From positions 110,192,852 to 110,256,851 of the forward strand of contig CM066728.1 in NCBI GenBank assembly GCA_033961575.1: 64,000 bases of DNA. Reading direction: 5' to 3'. The DNA is from Aselliscus stoliczkanus (Eukaryota > Chordata > Mammalia > Chiroptera > Hipposideridae). The notes beneath the pieces were generated by a model that did not search any database, was not told where the DNA came from, and saw only the letters and a list, made by a program, of their open reading frames with translations. This document shows, piece by piece, positions 47,873-59,230 of this stretch (positions within the stretch are counted from its first letter, which is position 1; every line of letters starts with the position of its first letter). Both the position numbers and the translations under genes were made by a program.

Positions 47873-48914
47873 AAACCTCTGACAAAGGATTTGGAAAATG
47901 CCAGGTACCATGCTAGGTAAGACATTCCACAGTGAATAGCACTCAGGCCTACCCTGGAACTTGGTCTCACATGAGTATACTTGCTGGGAATCTCCATATG
48001 GTGCATGTGGGAAGAGGTACCCCGACAGAGGAAAGAACAGAATACAGGGAGAAAAGGCTTCGCCTGGAGAACTCAGGGGCGGAGTCAGAGAAGATGTGAC
48101 TTCTGAGTCAATCCTTAAGCTCAAGGAGTTTGTCAGGAGGAAAGGGGATTGCTTTCAAAGCAAAAGGAATAAAAGGTTTGTGCAAAGGCAGGGAGATTGA
48201 AGGAAGAAAGGTGTGTGCAAAGGAAGGAAGCCCCACACATATAATTTGGCAGTAAAATAAGACAAGATCTGAGATTTACACACTATAAAATCTCTCCAAG
48301 TGTGAGGAATTATTTTTTACTTTGACATTCTTTTGAGTCCAAAGGAATATCTTAGTAAAGAGCAACTAGCATGACAGAACCTTCTGGAATGCTGATGGTA
48401 GCTTCAACTGCACATGGTGAAACATTTCTTAAATGACCTGCACAACTGTTTGGGATATTTGAACAAGTGTTGCATTATTTCCCAAGAAATTTAATGGCTG
48501 CATCTACTCGGTTATTTCTATTACAAAGAATGTGCAACACAGTGAAACTTTAATGTAGTTCTGCTTTAAAGATGGCGTCTCACTGCATCTGTGTTTTCAT
48601 TCCCTTTCTGTCTCAATGATGTTACCAGGTGTGATGTTACCAGGTGTCACATGGAGGTGGATTTTTCTGCATCATGTGAGTGATCTCATGAAGGGTTTTA
48701 TTTTTAATAATCCATATTAATTTTACCTTCATAAAACTAGTTCTTTAATCTCCTCCCTAATTTTCATTATATTATATATTTAGAAGTTAAGGTATTAGTT
48801 AAAGACACAGCCTTATATTTCTTTTGCCGGTATCTCTCTCACGGATAACTTAGCTTTGGGGAACTCAGATTGTTAACAAGTAAACTTTCAATGTTTTAAT
48901 TTTGTATACCATGG

Positions 48915-48935
48915 GGTATCCAAAATTTGGATACC
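48915..48935. repeat. Perfect 21-bp palindrome
   Basis: GGTATCCAAA, one central A, then TTTGGATACC. A related GTATACC lies just upstream at 48904-48910. Confidence 0.92.
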
Positions 48936-49559
48936 AATTGCTTTTATTTTGTGGTATTAGTAATCACCTCCTATGGTTGCAATCATTCTACCACTAAATT
49001 TCATCTTCCTGTGAGTCCTCCAGGTCATTAAACGCTGCTGAGGTAAGTGTGTCACACGGTGGGTAGTGCTTTCCTGGCTCACGTCTGTGTCAGCTTGGAG
49101 CCAATAGTGCTGCTCCTATAACAAGTCTTGGGAAGAGCATGGCTGCTTTCCTTCTGACAGGCCCTCGTGAAAATCATTGTCGTGCAGTGTTGGAGGCTCT
49201 ATTAATGACCAGAATGACATTTAGAGATCAGAGCCTTAAAACGACCTCAAGGAACCATAAAATCAGGGCCTGGATGCCTGTAACTCTCCAAAGAGACAAC
49301 TGGAAAGCTCGGTTTGCCTGCAGGGGTGACAACGTGTTGGCATACCAGGATATAAATAAGGTTCCCTGGAAACCAGAGCCTGCTGACTCACTCAGGAACT
49401 CGCTGTCTGGGTGGCAATCAGAAACAGAGGCTGGAGAGTGGTGTGGGGTAGGCTTTCCTGCACCTGTGCGGTGGCTCATGGAAGCTGATTGGATGGTGGG
49501 GCATAGAGACCTACAGATTCAGGAGGCTGCGTGTGAGCACAAGCCAACGCAAGGATGGA

Positions 49560-49603
49560 GGAATGAGTGAATGCGTGAATGAATGAATGGATGGGTGGAT
49601 GTG
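49560..49603. repeat. (GAAT)n/(GGAT)n short tandem repeat
   Basis: GAATGAGTGAATGCGTGAAT followed by GAATGAATGGATGGGTGGAT. Interrupted tetranucleotide repeat. Confidence 0.85.
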
Positions 49604-51569
49604 AAAGTGGCAGCTGCTCCTGTGGTTAGGTCAGGTGGGAGATGGACGTGATGGTCCAGGAGAGGCTGGCGTCTGAGAAGGTAGGCGTCTCTGACATGGA
49701 CTGGTGAAGGCCGGTCTGGGCAGGTAGGACCCAGTGTCCTTCTGTGCCCTTGAGGTCCTGGGGCTAGACCAAGTGGCTGCAGGTAAAGGGTCCACCTCAG
49801 GGCCTGGCATCTATTAGGCACCAAGCCAGTGCACATTTCTGTCTCCCTTCAGGGGTGTGAGGAGGCTCCCACATGGTCAGAGGTCAGCCTGTCCATGGCT
49901 GTGGCCTGAGGGAGCTGGTGGCACTAATTCACGGAGCTGTTTCAAAGTTTATCCAAGACATACAAAGTAAACAAATGGTGTTAAAAATGTTCAATTATTT
50001 TTATGTATTTGTCCTTAGTGCTTAGCTTTCAGTAAACGCTTTCTGAGGGAGTGGACCATCGGCTGGCTTGTTCCTGTGGAAGCTTTGGACAGAACGAGCA
50101 GGAGCGTTTTTGGTGTAAAATGCAGTGAATTATGGTCATAAAACGGTCTTCGCTGACTTACAAGGGCTACCTCATGATGTGAAAATATTAGATCTGGACT
50201 CTACCATTCTGGGCGATTTCAGAATATTCTCACATGGCAGTTTTTTGGAACATTTTGTAGAATGAAGAAATATGAACTGAAGATACTAATAAAGGCAACA
50301 ATTTTTACCTTTCCTAAGCATAACACTCTCCAATATGGGATTCTGATGATAGGCAGCTCAACAGTAAGCAGGTGACTCACTAAGTCTGTGCCCTGCCTGT
50401 GCCACCTGTGCATTTTGGCCTCATCCCGAAACCTGCTCAACCCCCAGTCACAGTCCTCGAGACTGAAATAAATCTGAGTCAGAAGATCCTTGAAACATCA
50501 CAAAGTCCATGTGACTGTTTCTCAACACATCAAAAAGCATTTGAGATCTGGGTATCCTATGGATGTAATTGTCTGCCATTAGATAAAATGTGATACTCTA
50601 TCCTGGAAAAAAAAATCTAATACATCAGAGAATTAGATAATAAAATGAAAATTAAACCACAACTGAACAACCAAAAACCAACTACTCCCTCTCCCCTTTA
50701 TCATACTTTGACTTCAGTTGTTAACTTCTGGACATAATGCATGGGGATTGTATTAAAGTAAGCATGATTGTTGTAGGTCATTATATTCTTAATAAAATGT
50801 CAGGGTCATCTTGGAACAAAGGCCCTTTTAAAGCAGGGTTCTAGAGCCAGAGAGTTGGAATGTAAGACATGCTGGGCGTGGGGACAGCTCCCGTTGTAAC
50901 AAAGGTACGAAGGACACTAAGGTGATTGAATTTCAAAGTGATTCTGGCAGCTAGTTTTTCAGACTGCAGGGTCAGGCCACCAAGCAGTGCCAAAGGGGCA
51001 GAACAGGGACTCGATAAAGACACAACGACGATGATAACTAACACTTTGGAAGGAAAAAGTTGAAGCCCATGGGGAGAGTTCACTCTTGCTTTTATCTTTG
51101 CAGCTAAGGAATATGATCTTCAATGAGGGCTCTTGCTTGCTATTCTATCCTATAACTTACGAGCTATGATTACAGAGACTCATTTCAGTAACACTGACTT
51201 GGTTAACCTTAACATCACAACCTAAGGCCCCAAATATAACCAATGTTTTCTGAGGACTGGGCTGCAAATCTATTGTGGCATTTCACTAGACTGTCACCAG
51301 AGTCGTTTTCTCAAACTATCTGTATTAGACTCTCCAAATTGAAAATGTAACTACAAATGATGTTATAACAGGATATAAAGCCATGGTCATATATGTGTGT
51401 GAATTTATGCACAAGCATGCAGATACATATACACCAGATGTACATTCATTTATCCAACAGATGGGTACATTTGCACCACGTATGTACTTCTCAAATGAAA
51501 TAGCATATGGGACTTAAAAGGAATTCATCCTTTTCTTAAGTGTCATCCATCCATCTATGACCCTACCCT

Positions 51570-51640
51570 GTTCAGCAAATTTTTATTAAGTGTTTCTTAT
51601 GTGACAAGTGATGGCCTAAGAATTGGGTAATATGCTTCTT
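51570..51640 (-). mobile_element. L2/MIR 3' tail, minus strand
   Basis: TTCAGCAAATTTTTATTAAG, TGTTTCTTATGTGACAAGTG, then ATGGCCTAAG matches the reverse complement of the L2/MIR terminal consensus. Confidence 0.55.
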
Positions 51641-52453
51641 ATTTATGCTTTTATATTCTCCCATCAGAAAAACGACTGGTCTTTATACTTCAACCTAACA
51701 AAAATAAGCACATTTTTATAACATTTTCAGTAGGAGTTAATGAAAAAAAAAAAACATTTTATAATTGAAAATGCCCTGAGATGCTTCAGTCCACATAGAA
51801 AATAAAATCATCTCTAATTGCTACATGATATGTAGGTGTGAAATTCAATATATTAGTGATTCTGGACACCAAAGTAGAATTTAATGTATAAAAACAAAAT
51901 ACATCAAGTTTAGTTGTGTTGAAGAATAATTTTACATCATAGGGAATCAGCTGACATGATCTGATTTTAAAAGGTTTTTTAAAAAATTTCAAAATGATTT
52001 TCCTGTACTGGTCACTTTTCCCTCTACCATTCATGATGAAATAACTGGTAAGAGGATTACTTTTTTGCATACAAAAGACATAAAGCTGGACAAAATATAT
52101 GGGTCTAATTGTTTTAGACCTCTGACAACTGGACACGATCCTGGAAAGAAGGGCAAGTCACAAGGTGAGTGCCACCTTTGCCCCAAATCCCTGCTGGGAG
52201 CACTTTATCCCAGGCAGATGACAGCAGTCTCACTGAAAGGAGGATGCAGAGATTTCAACAGAGGCCTGCGCAAATAGCTAGAATGTGTGGGAATGGGACC
52301 AGAAAGGAAAAAAAAAAAAAAAAGATTCAATGAATAGGGATCCCAGATATCTGCCTGAGGATTTCCTGCAGGCCCCTGTCGAAGGGGTGAACAGCTGATG
52401 CATACATAGCGTGGGAGAGGGTGGCAGGTGCAGGCTACAAGCTCTACGTTGCA

Positions 52454-52617
52454 GGGCTGGCCGAGTGGCTCAGTTGGTTAACAGCTCACTCAAGAGTGTG
52501 AGCTGAGCTCTGAGCAACAGCAGTTCAATGCCCAGCCCAAGCTGAGCTGCTGCTAAGCTGCCAACAGGAAGCAGAATGGCTCATCTAAAAAAAATAAAAA
52601 ATAATAATAATAAAATG
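52454..52617 (+). mobile_element. tRNA-derived SINE, monomeric RHIN-like form
   Basis: It starts GGGCTGGCCGAGTGGCTCAG and ends GCAGAATGGCTCATCT plus an A-rich tail with (AAT)n. It is flanked by a 16-base target-site duplication with one mismatch: CAAGCTCTACGTTGCA at 52438-52453 and CAAGCTCTATGTTGCA at 52618-52633. It is the same family as the copy at 24201 and has the same 3' truncation point. Confidence 0.9.
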
Positions 52618-53105
52618 CAAGCTCTATGTTGCACAATGCTGGCTCACATACAGTGGATACACTTCAGTAAGCATTCAGTGGAGAGTCTGAAGTCCATACC
52701 TCATGAGTAAGAATCACAAACTGGAATACAGGCTATGCCCTAAGGGTAAGGAAAAACTAAAATAGATGAGCCCTAAGGAAGAATAAAACAAAATTTCAGG
52801 GCATCAAAAGAATCGACCTGTTTTAATAATGTAGCATAAATAAATAAAACATAACATAATATAATATGTTATAAATGTACATTCAAAGCTGTAAAGAAAA
52901 GAGGTGACATAATGAGTGAACAGATAGGAAATTTCAGTAAAGAAATATAGATTATAAAAAATCGTAATTCTGGAACTGAATCTTAAAGTAACCCTAATGT
53001 ATAGTTTGCTGAATTACCTAAACAAATGATTTGACATGATAGAAGATACAAATGACCAACTTTTTATCACAAACAACTGAATCCAGATGAAATTGAAATT
53101 ACATC

Positions 53106-53143
53106 TTTAAAATATCTAAAGGATATATATTAGATATTTTAAA
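53106..53143. repeat. Perfect 13-bp hairpin
   Basis: TTTAAAATATCTA, a 12-base loop, then TAGATATTTTAAA. It lies in AT-rich decayed L1 sequence. Confidence 0.9.
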
Positions 53144-54448
53144 GGATATATATAATATTCTTTTAAGATATCCATAAAATTGGTATAACAAGTAGCAAAT
53201 ACCATGCAGAATATAGAAGATATAAGTAATATGTCAACCAAACCAACAAAACAGATATTTCTAGAACACTATACCCAAGCACTACAGAATTCATATTCAT
53301 TCCAAATGCCTATTGGATGTTGACCAGGATAGACCAAATGCTTGACTATGAAATAAATTTCAAAAAATATACCCAAAGAGTATATTCACTGAAGAAAATT
53401 AAATTAAATTAGAAATCAAAGTTAAAAAGCTATCTAGAAAATCACCAATTACTATTTGGTAATTAAATACTTCTAAATAATATATTGGTTAAAGAAGAGG
53501 TCACCACTTAGATAAGAAAATATTTAATACCTAATAATATTAAAAACCTAGTATGTAAATATTTTCAGGATATAGTTAATATATTGCTTAGATGGAAATT
53601 AATAGCATTAAATATAGTTAGATGGTTATATTAGAAAAAGAAGAAAGTTTTAAAAGCAGTCATCTAGTTTATCGCTTAAAATTAAAGCAAGAAAAATAAA
53701 TACACATTAAGTCTTGGGGTATAATAAAGACAAAACAAAACTTAATGAAATTAATTCAACAAATTAAAGAAAAAAATGACAAAGCCAAATTTGATGTTTT
53801 GGAAAGGATTAATTAATCTGATAAACTCCTAGCTGGACTGATGAAGATAAAGATAAAAAAAGACCTTACCTTTGTTAGGAATGAAATGTGAAATATATCA
53901 CTATAGTTCTTAGGGTCATTAAAGGGATAAATGAAAATATTACAAACAATTTTTTGGTGAAACATCAATAACATAGGTAAAATAGAGAAATTTATTGTGA
54001 AAGCTCTCTTGTGTCACTTTTTAATTTTATTTTTTTAATTTCCAGTGAATCTGGTCAGCCTAGCAAGAGTTTCTTCTAAATAAACCATACATGCTAGTGT
54101 AGTTGAATTAGTCATTACAAAACCTTCCCACTGACAGAAGTCATTGGTAAATTATAATAAACATTTAAGGAAGAAATAAAACCAATCTTATACAAGCTCT
54201 TTGAAAAAACAAAGGAGTATGGAACCTTTTCAATTTTATGAGGACAATATAACTCTGATAAAAATTATTGAAAGGCAATTCTAAGAAAACATCATTTCTA
54301 AATAACATCACTCTAGAACACAGATGCAGAAACCCTGAACAAAATATTCACAAATCAAATTAGAAAAATAAAAATAATGAGGAATAGATTATGACCAAGT
54401 GATCTCATGAGTGCAGGCTGGTTTATCATTCAAAAATCAATGAAAGCA

Positions 54449-54886
54449 GGGGCTGGCTGAATGGTTCAGTTGGTTAAGAGCACGAGCTCTAAGCAACAGG
54501 GTCGCTGGTTTGATTCCCACATGGGCCAGTGAGCTGTGCCTGAGCTGAGCTGCCGCTGAGCTGCCAACAGGTGGCAGGATGGCTCAGCTGGTAAGAGCAC
54601 ATGCTTTTAACAACAAGGTTGCCAGTTCAACCCCCACATGGGACAGTGGGCTATGCCCACCCACAACTAAGATTGAACATGGCACCATGAGCTGGGCAGC
54701 TGTGAGCTGCCGATGGGTGGACAGATGAAGACTGGACTTGGAGCTGAGAGGGCTGCACCCTCCACAACTGAGATCGAAGGACAACAACTTCCCCTTCCCC
54801 CAATTCCCTAACACTTTCCCCTTCCCCAATTCCCCAATAAAATCTTTAAAAACAAAACAAAACAAAAACAACAATAAAAAACCCAA
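54449..54886 (+). mobile_element. tRNA-derived SINE, dimeric RHIN-like form
   Basis: This long form starts GGGGCTGGCTGAATGGTTCA. Unit 1 has a B-box-like GGTTTGATTCCC. A second tRNA-like unit starts at about 54575 (GGATGGCTCAGCTGGTAAGAGC, then GTTGCCAGTTCAACCCCC). The tail has GACTGGACTTGGAGCTGAGA, CAACTTCCCCTTCCCCCAAT and CCCCAATAAAATCTTTAAAA. A 17-base target duplication with one mismatch flanks it: AAAAATCAATGAAAGCA (54432-54448) and AAAAATAAATGAAAGCA (54887-54903). It inserted into L1 sequence, so it is younger than that L1. Confidence 0.9.
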
Positions 54887-56284
54887 AAAAATAAATGAAA
54901 GCAAAATTAAAACCTATCAATATAATCCACCACACTAACAAAATAAAAGAGAAAAATACTAACTATATCAACAGATGCAGAAAAGACACATGATAAAAAT
55001 CAATACATTTCTGTGATAAAATTGCTTAGTATCTAGGACCAGAAAGGAACTTCTTCAATTTAACAGCAGGTAACTAAGTACAACCAACAGCTAACATGTT
55101 TATTGGTGAAATCGTGGCAATCAGGATGTTGCAGAGCATATGTACGGTGGTAAAACTCAGATCAGTGGTTGTTTACTGGGGTGGGGAAGGGGTTGAATAG
55201 ATGGGGTCGAAAGAGAACTTTCTGGCTTTATGGGAAGAAGGCCTATCTTGATTGGGGTGCTAGTACCATGGCGAATACATTTGTAAAATTCTAGTTTTAC
55301 CCCTTAAATGAGTGCATTTCCCTGCATGTGAATATTTCCTCAGAAATACAAAGATGTGCCCATTAATCTCTAATTTCTGTATTTTCCAAATGGCACGAGG
55401 GTGTCATGGATGACAGTCCATGGCCACAGAGCAGAATAATGTGGAAACCAGAGCATGATGCAGAAAACCCCATATTGGAAAGAAAATATTAGTTTTATGT
55501 TCCTTTTCCTTAACACACAAAAGAGTAACACTCAAAAAGTTCTTGGGGGGGGGTCACATATTTTGCCCGTGGAAAAGGGGCCGTTGGGAATCCATGCTCA
55601 CGCTGACTGATGTGCTAACCATGGTCCGAGCTGACACTGCCCAGCTGAGCAGATGAGAACCCAGTCCTGGCACAGGACTTGGTTTGGGTTTAGAGGAAAG
55701 AAGATTATCACTGTTAGATTTAAATTGGGAATACTCCCAGGGCATTCAGAAATGTTCGCCAGTTTCTGGAGGACTATTTTTTTTGCCTACCTTCCTCTTA
55801 ATTCTGTAATAAACTAGACACCTTAAGAAAAGTTACTTTCATTTAATTTATGGGTAGTTTTCCTTCGCGGTTCCCCTGTCCGGCTAGAGCACATGTCTCT
55901 GAGTTATATGAGGAATCTACACTAGGAAGCCATGCTGGGGAGATCCCTAGGGTGGGCACAGTATATAGCGTCTCCTATGAGAAACTTCTCTATAAATGCT
56001 TTATTTGGGGAATTTAATCCTCAGAAGCTCTAGATAGGCTGTTGTTTTATAGTAAATCGTGCTTATATTGGAAGAAGGTAAGGGGGGCACTGTTTTCTTA
56101 ATACCACTTGAAAAAAAATGCAGAGTATTAATTTGCAACTTACACCAACCAAAAGTTATTGCTAAGCCCCCACATGATAAATCACAAAGAAAAGGCCGCC
56201 CTAACAGGCCACATTGTTCTCAGATGAAAACTGATCCCACAGCAGTATCAATCATCATCTTGCCTTTGCCAGTAAAACATGTGT

Positions 56285-56360
56285 TTCCTGTTATGCAGGA
56301 CCAGCCCTAACATACAGGGTTTGACATTTGGTAGGTACCCAATACATGCCGAATACATCA
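56285..56360 (+). mobile_element. L2-like 3' tail
   Basis: GTTTGACATTTGGTAGGTACCCAATACATGCCGAATACAT resembles the L2 terminal consensus. Short and diverged. Confidence 0.4.
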
Positions 56361-56430
56361 ATGTCAGTTACACTGAATAAAACGACTTTATGAATCACAT
56401 TGCACTGAGCACCGGCCAATAATCACTTGC

Positions 56431-56584
56431 CTTTTTAAAATCCAGCATGCAGAGCTTGGCTTTCTCTCCGAATTGCCACTTGCACTGTGTGTTCGCATCG
56501 TATAACTGTCCCGGCAGTTTCTCAGGGTACTTGTATTCCTGCACAGGCTTTGGCTGATCAGCAAGGCATGTCGCTTGGGCCGTG
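56431..56584 (-). CDS. ADAMTS16: ADAMTS16 exon: disintegrin-like module, first part
   Basis: This 154-nt exon starts with one base that completes a Ser codon and then has 51 codons, beginning TAQATCLADQPKP and ending CMLDFKK. It carries four cysteines of the disintegrin-like module, which helps position substrate next to the catalytic domain rather than bind integrins as in ADAMs. The acceptor is TGTTTTAG after a pyrimidine-rich run. The donor is not GT: the exon ends AAG and the intron begins GCAAGT, the strong consensus for GC-AG introns. Using this donor joins KK to DIC in the next exon, which is the known ADAMTS16 sequence. The nearest downstream GT would add four bases and break the frame. 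The upstream exon is not in the window. Confidence 0.95.
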
Positions 56585-58519
56585 CTAAAACAGTGATGCC
56601 GAAAGAACAATCAAAGACGTATACTCGGTTATGCCCTTTATTTCTCATGCAGATTTACAACATATCCTGCATGGAGAAAAGAGTATATATTTTTTCCATA
56701 AGATCAAATATAACGATTATCTTAGCTATATTTAAATAGAGGGGCCACATGTTCTGAAATTGTTCATTTATTTCACTTTTTCCAGGAAGGTAACTTGTTG
56801 TTCTTTAGATTTCTCAAATGGAAAAGTGAAATGGAATAATATGGCCAGATATTCAATGTGGGAAGCTCCTATCACGACAACTTTGATGCACACTTTGTGC
56901 CAGGAACTATATCACAAGGTGGAAACGGGTATTGTAAAAGCAAAACATAATCAGCCTATTTCAAAGATTAAAATCTACTTTCCTTCCCTCCCTCCCTCTC
57001 TCCTCTCCTCAGCTACCTGCACATTAGCTCCAGAGGTTCTGCATGGAACATAACAATTCTCACCACCAATGCTCTATACTCAGGCTAGTTTCTTACTGGA
57101 CGTCCATTTCAAGGAGGACATTATCTTTGTTTAAGTTTACCAGCAGATGGCTAAAGACCAACTAAGGATTCCTTTCTTCACAGATCCAGTCTCCCCTTTC
57201 CTACCAGGGAAATACTCAGGTATCACTGTTGCATTTGGAGGAAGGAGGGGCAGTGTTTGCAAATAGCAACTTAGTTTTACATATAAATTTCAATAAGCCA
57301 AAAGAAAAACAATAACAAACCTCTGTAATCACAATGCATTTACCAACAATACATCTGCCCATGAATTTTCTAACTTTTCTTCCTATGGTTATATCCACTT
57401 AGATTGGAATCTTTCTGGCCCCAAGCTCTAGGGCCCTGGTCCCAGATTCCTCTGCCCTGGAGCCCACTGATGCATGGCTTCAATTACTATCCGTGTACCC
57501 AGACTTTGAGGGGTGGCACCAGTCACTGTGGAGAGACATTCATGCTACATGCAAGGAGGTCAGATGGTTTTTCCAAGCAAACGAAGAATTAGAGGTGAAG
57601 TCAGTCAATAGGAAAGTTCTAAGAGTCGTGACTGGCTCATTGCGAGTGCTCATTAATGATTTAATAATACTGCCACCCCAGTGATGATGCCAGTGCATAT
57701 TTATAAGCAAAGAATAACGACTAAAAGCATAATTAACACTCCAACACAGGAGTGATTTGGCAAACTTGGAATTCCATAGTACCACTCTTGAATGGATCGC
57801 AAATGATTTCTATGTACTAGTTAGACATTCCCTGTTATCTCTCAATGGTTATGTCAGGGTTGCCAATATTATTCCCAGGGAACCAGGGAAAGTCAGTGAC
57901 ACTGGTTGGCCCACACAAGAAACTGAAAAATTATAAAGAGGCACATAGGTTCAGGAATGTTTACACTTTTTATAAATGTCACCTGTAGATTTATTATTCA
58001 GCCTTCAAACTGAAATCAAAGGGGACTTCCACTTCTAACTATTCTAGACTGGCATGTGTCAGCCTGATCCTTTGATGGGCATCAGAAAGCTGTTAAAGGA
58101 AAAAAGGACACAAAGGACGAAAATTTCCAGAGCAGAGGGAGGCACAGAGCTGAACCAAACGCCCTGTGCTTTGTGCCTCCTCAGAAAAGGAATTTGATGA
58201 GTCATAAGCAGCTGCCAAGAAGCCAGGGGCAGAGCGGAAAGGAAAGTGAAGTCAGGGGCTGAAAGCTGAGCGAACTTTCTGGCTGTGGGGGTTGGGGGCC
58301 CTGAGGCTGGGAGACTGAAATCAGAATGGAGGATTTGCTGGAAAGGAGGGGTCCTGGTAAACATTGCAGGATTGCCACTGATGTCACAATGGGTCTATCT
58401 CTAGGAATGACAACTAACTTGAATAGACCAGTTTAGAGAGACTGGATGGCAGGTTGGCATTAGCTAAATCCCAAAGTGGATTAAGATAAGCTGCAACCAC
58501 CCTATCTTCAAGAAAGAAA

Positions 58520-59230
58520 AGATTTAATCAAATGATATAAATCCAAGAGAATGTGTAATTAGAAATGGGATTTAAAATTGTTATGATTAGTAGATTTGAG
58601 AAAACAGAGGTTAAGATGAAGACTCACCAGAGAACAAACACATACAATGTGCATACGATGTATTGCGAAACATTCTAACATTTATATAACTGGAATCCAA
58701 GAAAAGAGCCGAAAGAAAGAATGAGGCAGAATCAATATTTGTAAATAAAATGGCCAAGAATGTTCAAAAACTGATGGAAAATAGCAAACCACAGATTTAA
58801 GCAGTTCTAAAATTAAAAGCAGGAAAGTATAAAGAAAAACACACATAAGAAAGTCATAGGAATTTTATAGAAAACTGAAATTACAGAAAACTACCCAAAG
58901 CAACCTGAAAAAAATCCCCCAAAGACATGTACCTTTTAAAAGAGCGACAACATGGCTGACAGCAATCTTGTCAACAGAAATGACAGAAGCCAAGAAACAA
59001 GGAGATGCCAGCTTCAAATTACCAGAGAAAGCTAACTGCTAAACTCGGATTCTATTCAAAACCCAAATACCCTTTACAAGAAGGGTAAAATAAAGACAAA
59101 AATAGAATATGCCACTGAGAAGCACACACTAAAACAAAAACAAACAAACAAACAAACAAACACCTTAAGGAACCGCTTCAAACATAAAGGAAACATTCTC
59201 AGATGGAAAACTGGAAATACCAGTTTGAGG
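58520..59230 (+). mobile_element. Old L1 (L1ME-like) 3' fragment
   Basis: GCTGACAGCAATCTTGTCAA, AATGACAGAAGCCAAGAAAC, then CTCGGATTCTATTCAAAACC, AAGAAGGGTAAAATAAAGAC and CATTCTCAGATGGAAAACTG follow ancient L1 sequence of the form ATGGAAGCCAGAAG ... AATTCTATACCCAGC ... AATAAAGAC. Confidence 0.6.
59130..59162. repeat. (AAAC)n microsatellite
   Basis: Six or more AAAC units inside old L1 sequence. Confidence 0.9.

Larger units (their letters stand above)
52790..55375 (+). mobile_element. Decayed L1 (L1M-type), internally deleted, interrupted by a SINE
   Basis: ORF2 endonuclease-region text is visible near 53240-53440 (AGAACACTATACCCAAGCAC, GATAGACCAAATGCTTGACT). Reverse-transcriptase-region text lies near 54960-55110 (ACTATATCAACAGATGCAGA, CAACAGCTAACATGTTTATT). 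It then jumps to an L1 3' UTR ending TTGATTGGGGTGCTAGTACC, TGAGTGCATTTCCCTGCATG. The spacing between the first two regions fits ORF2 once the SINE is removed. The last half of ORF2 is missing. No frame is open. The SINE at 54449-54886 lies inside it. Confidence 0.75.
47485..56430 (-). other. ADAMTS16: ADAMTS16 GC-AG intron, 8.9 kb
   Basis: This intron starts GCAAGT and ends CCCCTTTAG, splitting the disintegrin module. It carries tetranucleotide runs, two tRNA-derived SINEs and a decayed L1. 47873-49559 and 49604-51570 show no named element except short palindromes. 55376-56300 is unassigned. Confidence 0.9.
2091..56584 (-). other. ADAMTS16: ADAMTS16 gene, internal part (12 exons in window)
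   Basis: Twelve exons on the minus strand read in one frame for 653 codons, and every split codon is completed correctly across each intron. The product is a secreted, zinc-dependent extracellular-matrix protease of the ADAMTS family. Domain order in the window is disintegrin-like, TSP1-1, cysteine-rich, spacer, then TSP1-2 to TSP1-5. Assignment to ADAMTS16 rather than its close paralogue ADAMTS18 rests on remembered signature stretches: LCMLDFKK/DICKALWCHRIG in the disintegrin exons, KFCEGS.RTLKLCN in TSP1-1, and IYEMNVSTSYI and NGHWTVDWPGRY in the spacer. The family has about 1220 residues, so about half the protein is here. Catalytic exons lie past 64000, and the terminal TSP1-6/PLAC exon or exons lie before base 1. 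There is no stop or frameshift, so the gene looks intact. Sites for C-mannosylation (WxxW), O-fucosylation (CSxTCGG) and N-glycosylation are visible. Human exon numbers are not assigned because the 5' end is not seen. Confidence 0.96.

Noticed and set aside
56423..56430. A GT donor four bases downstream of the chosen exon end (GCAA|GTGATT)
   Set aside because: Using it would add four bases and break the frame joining to DICK in the next exon. The GC donor with full consensus fits the protein.
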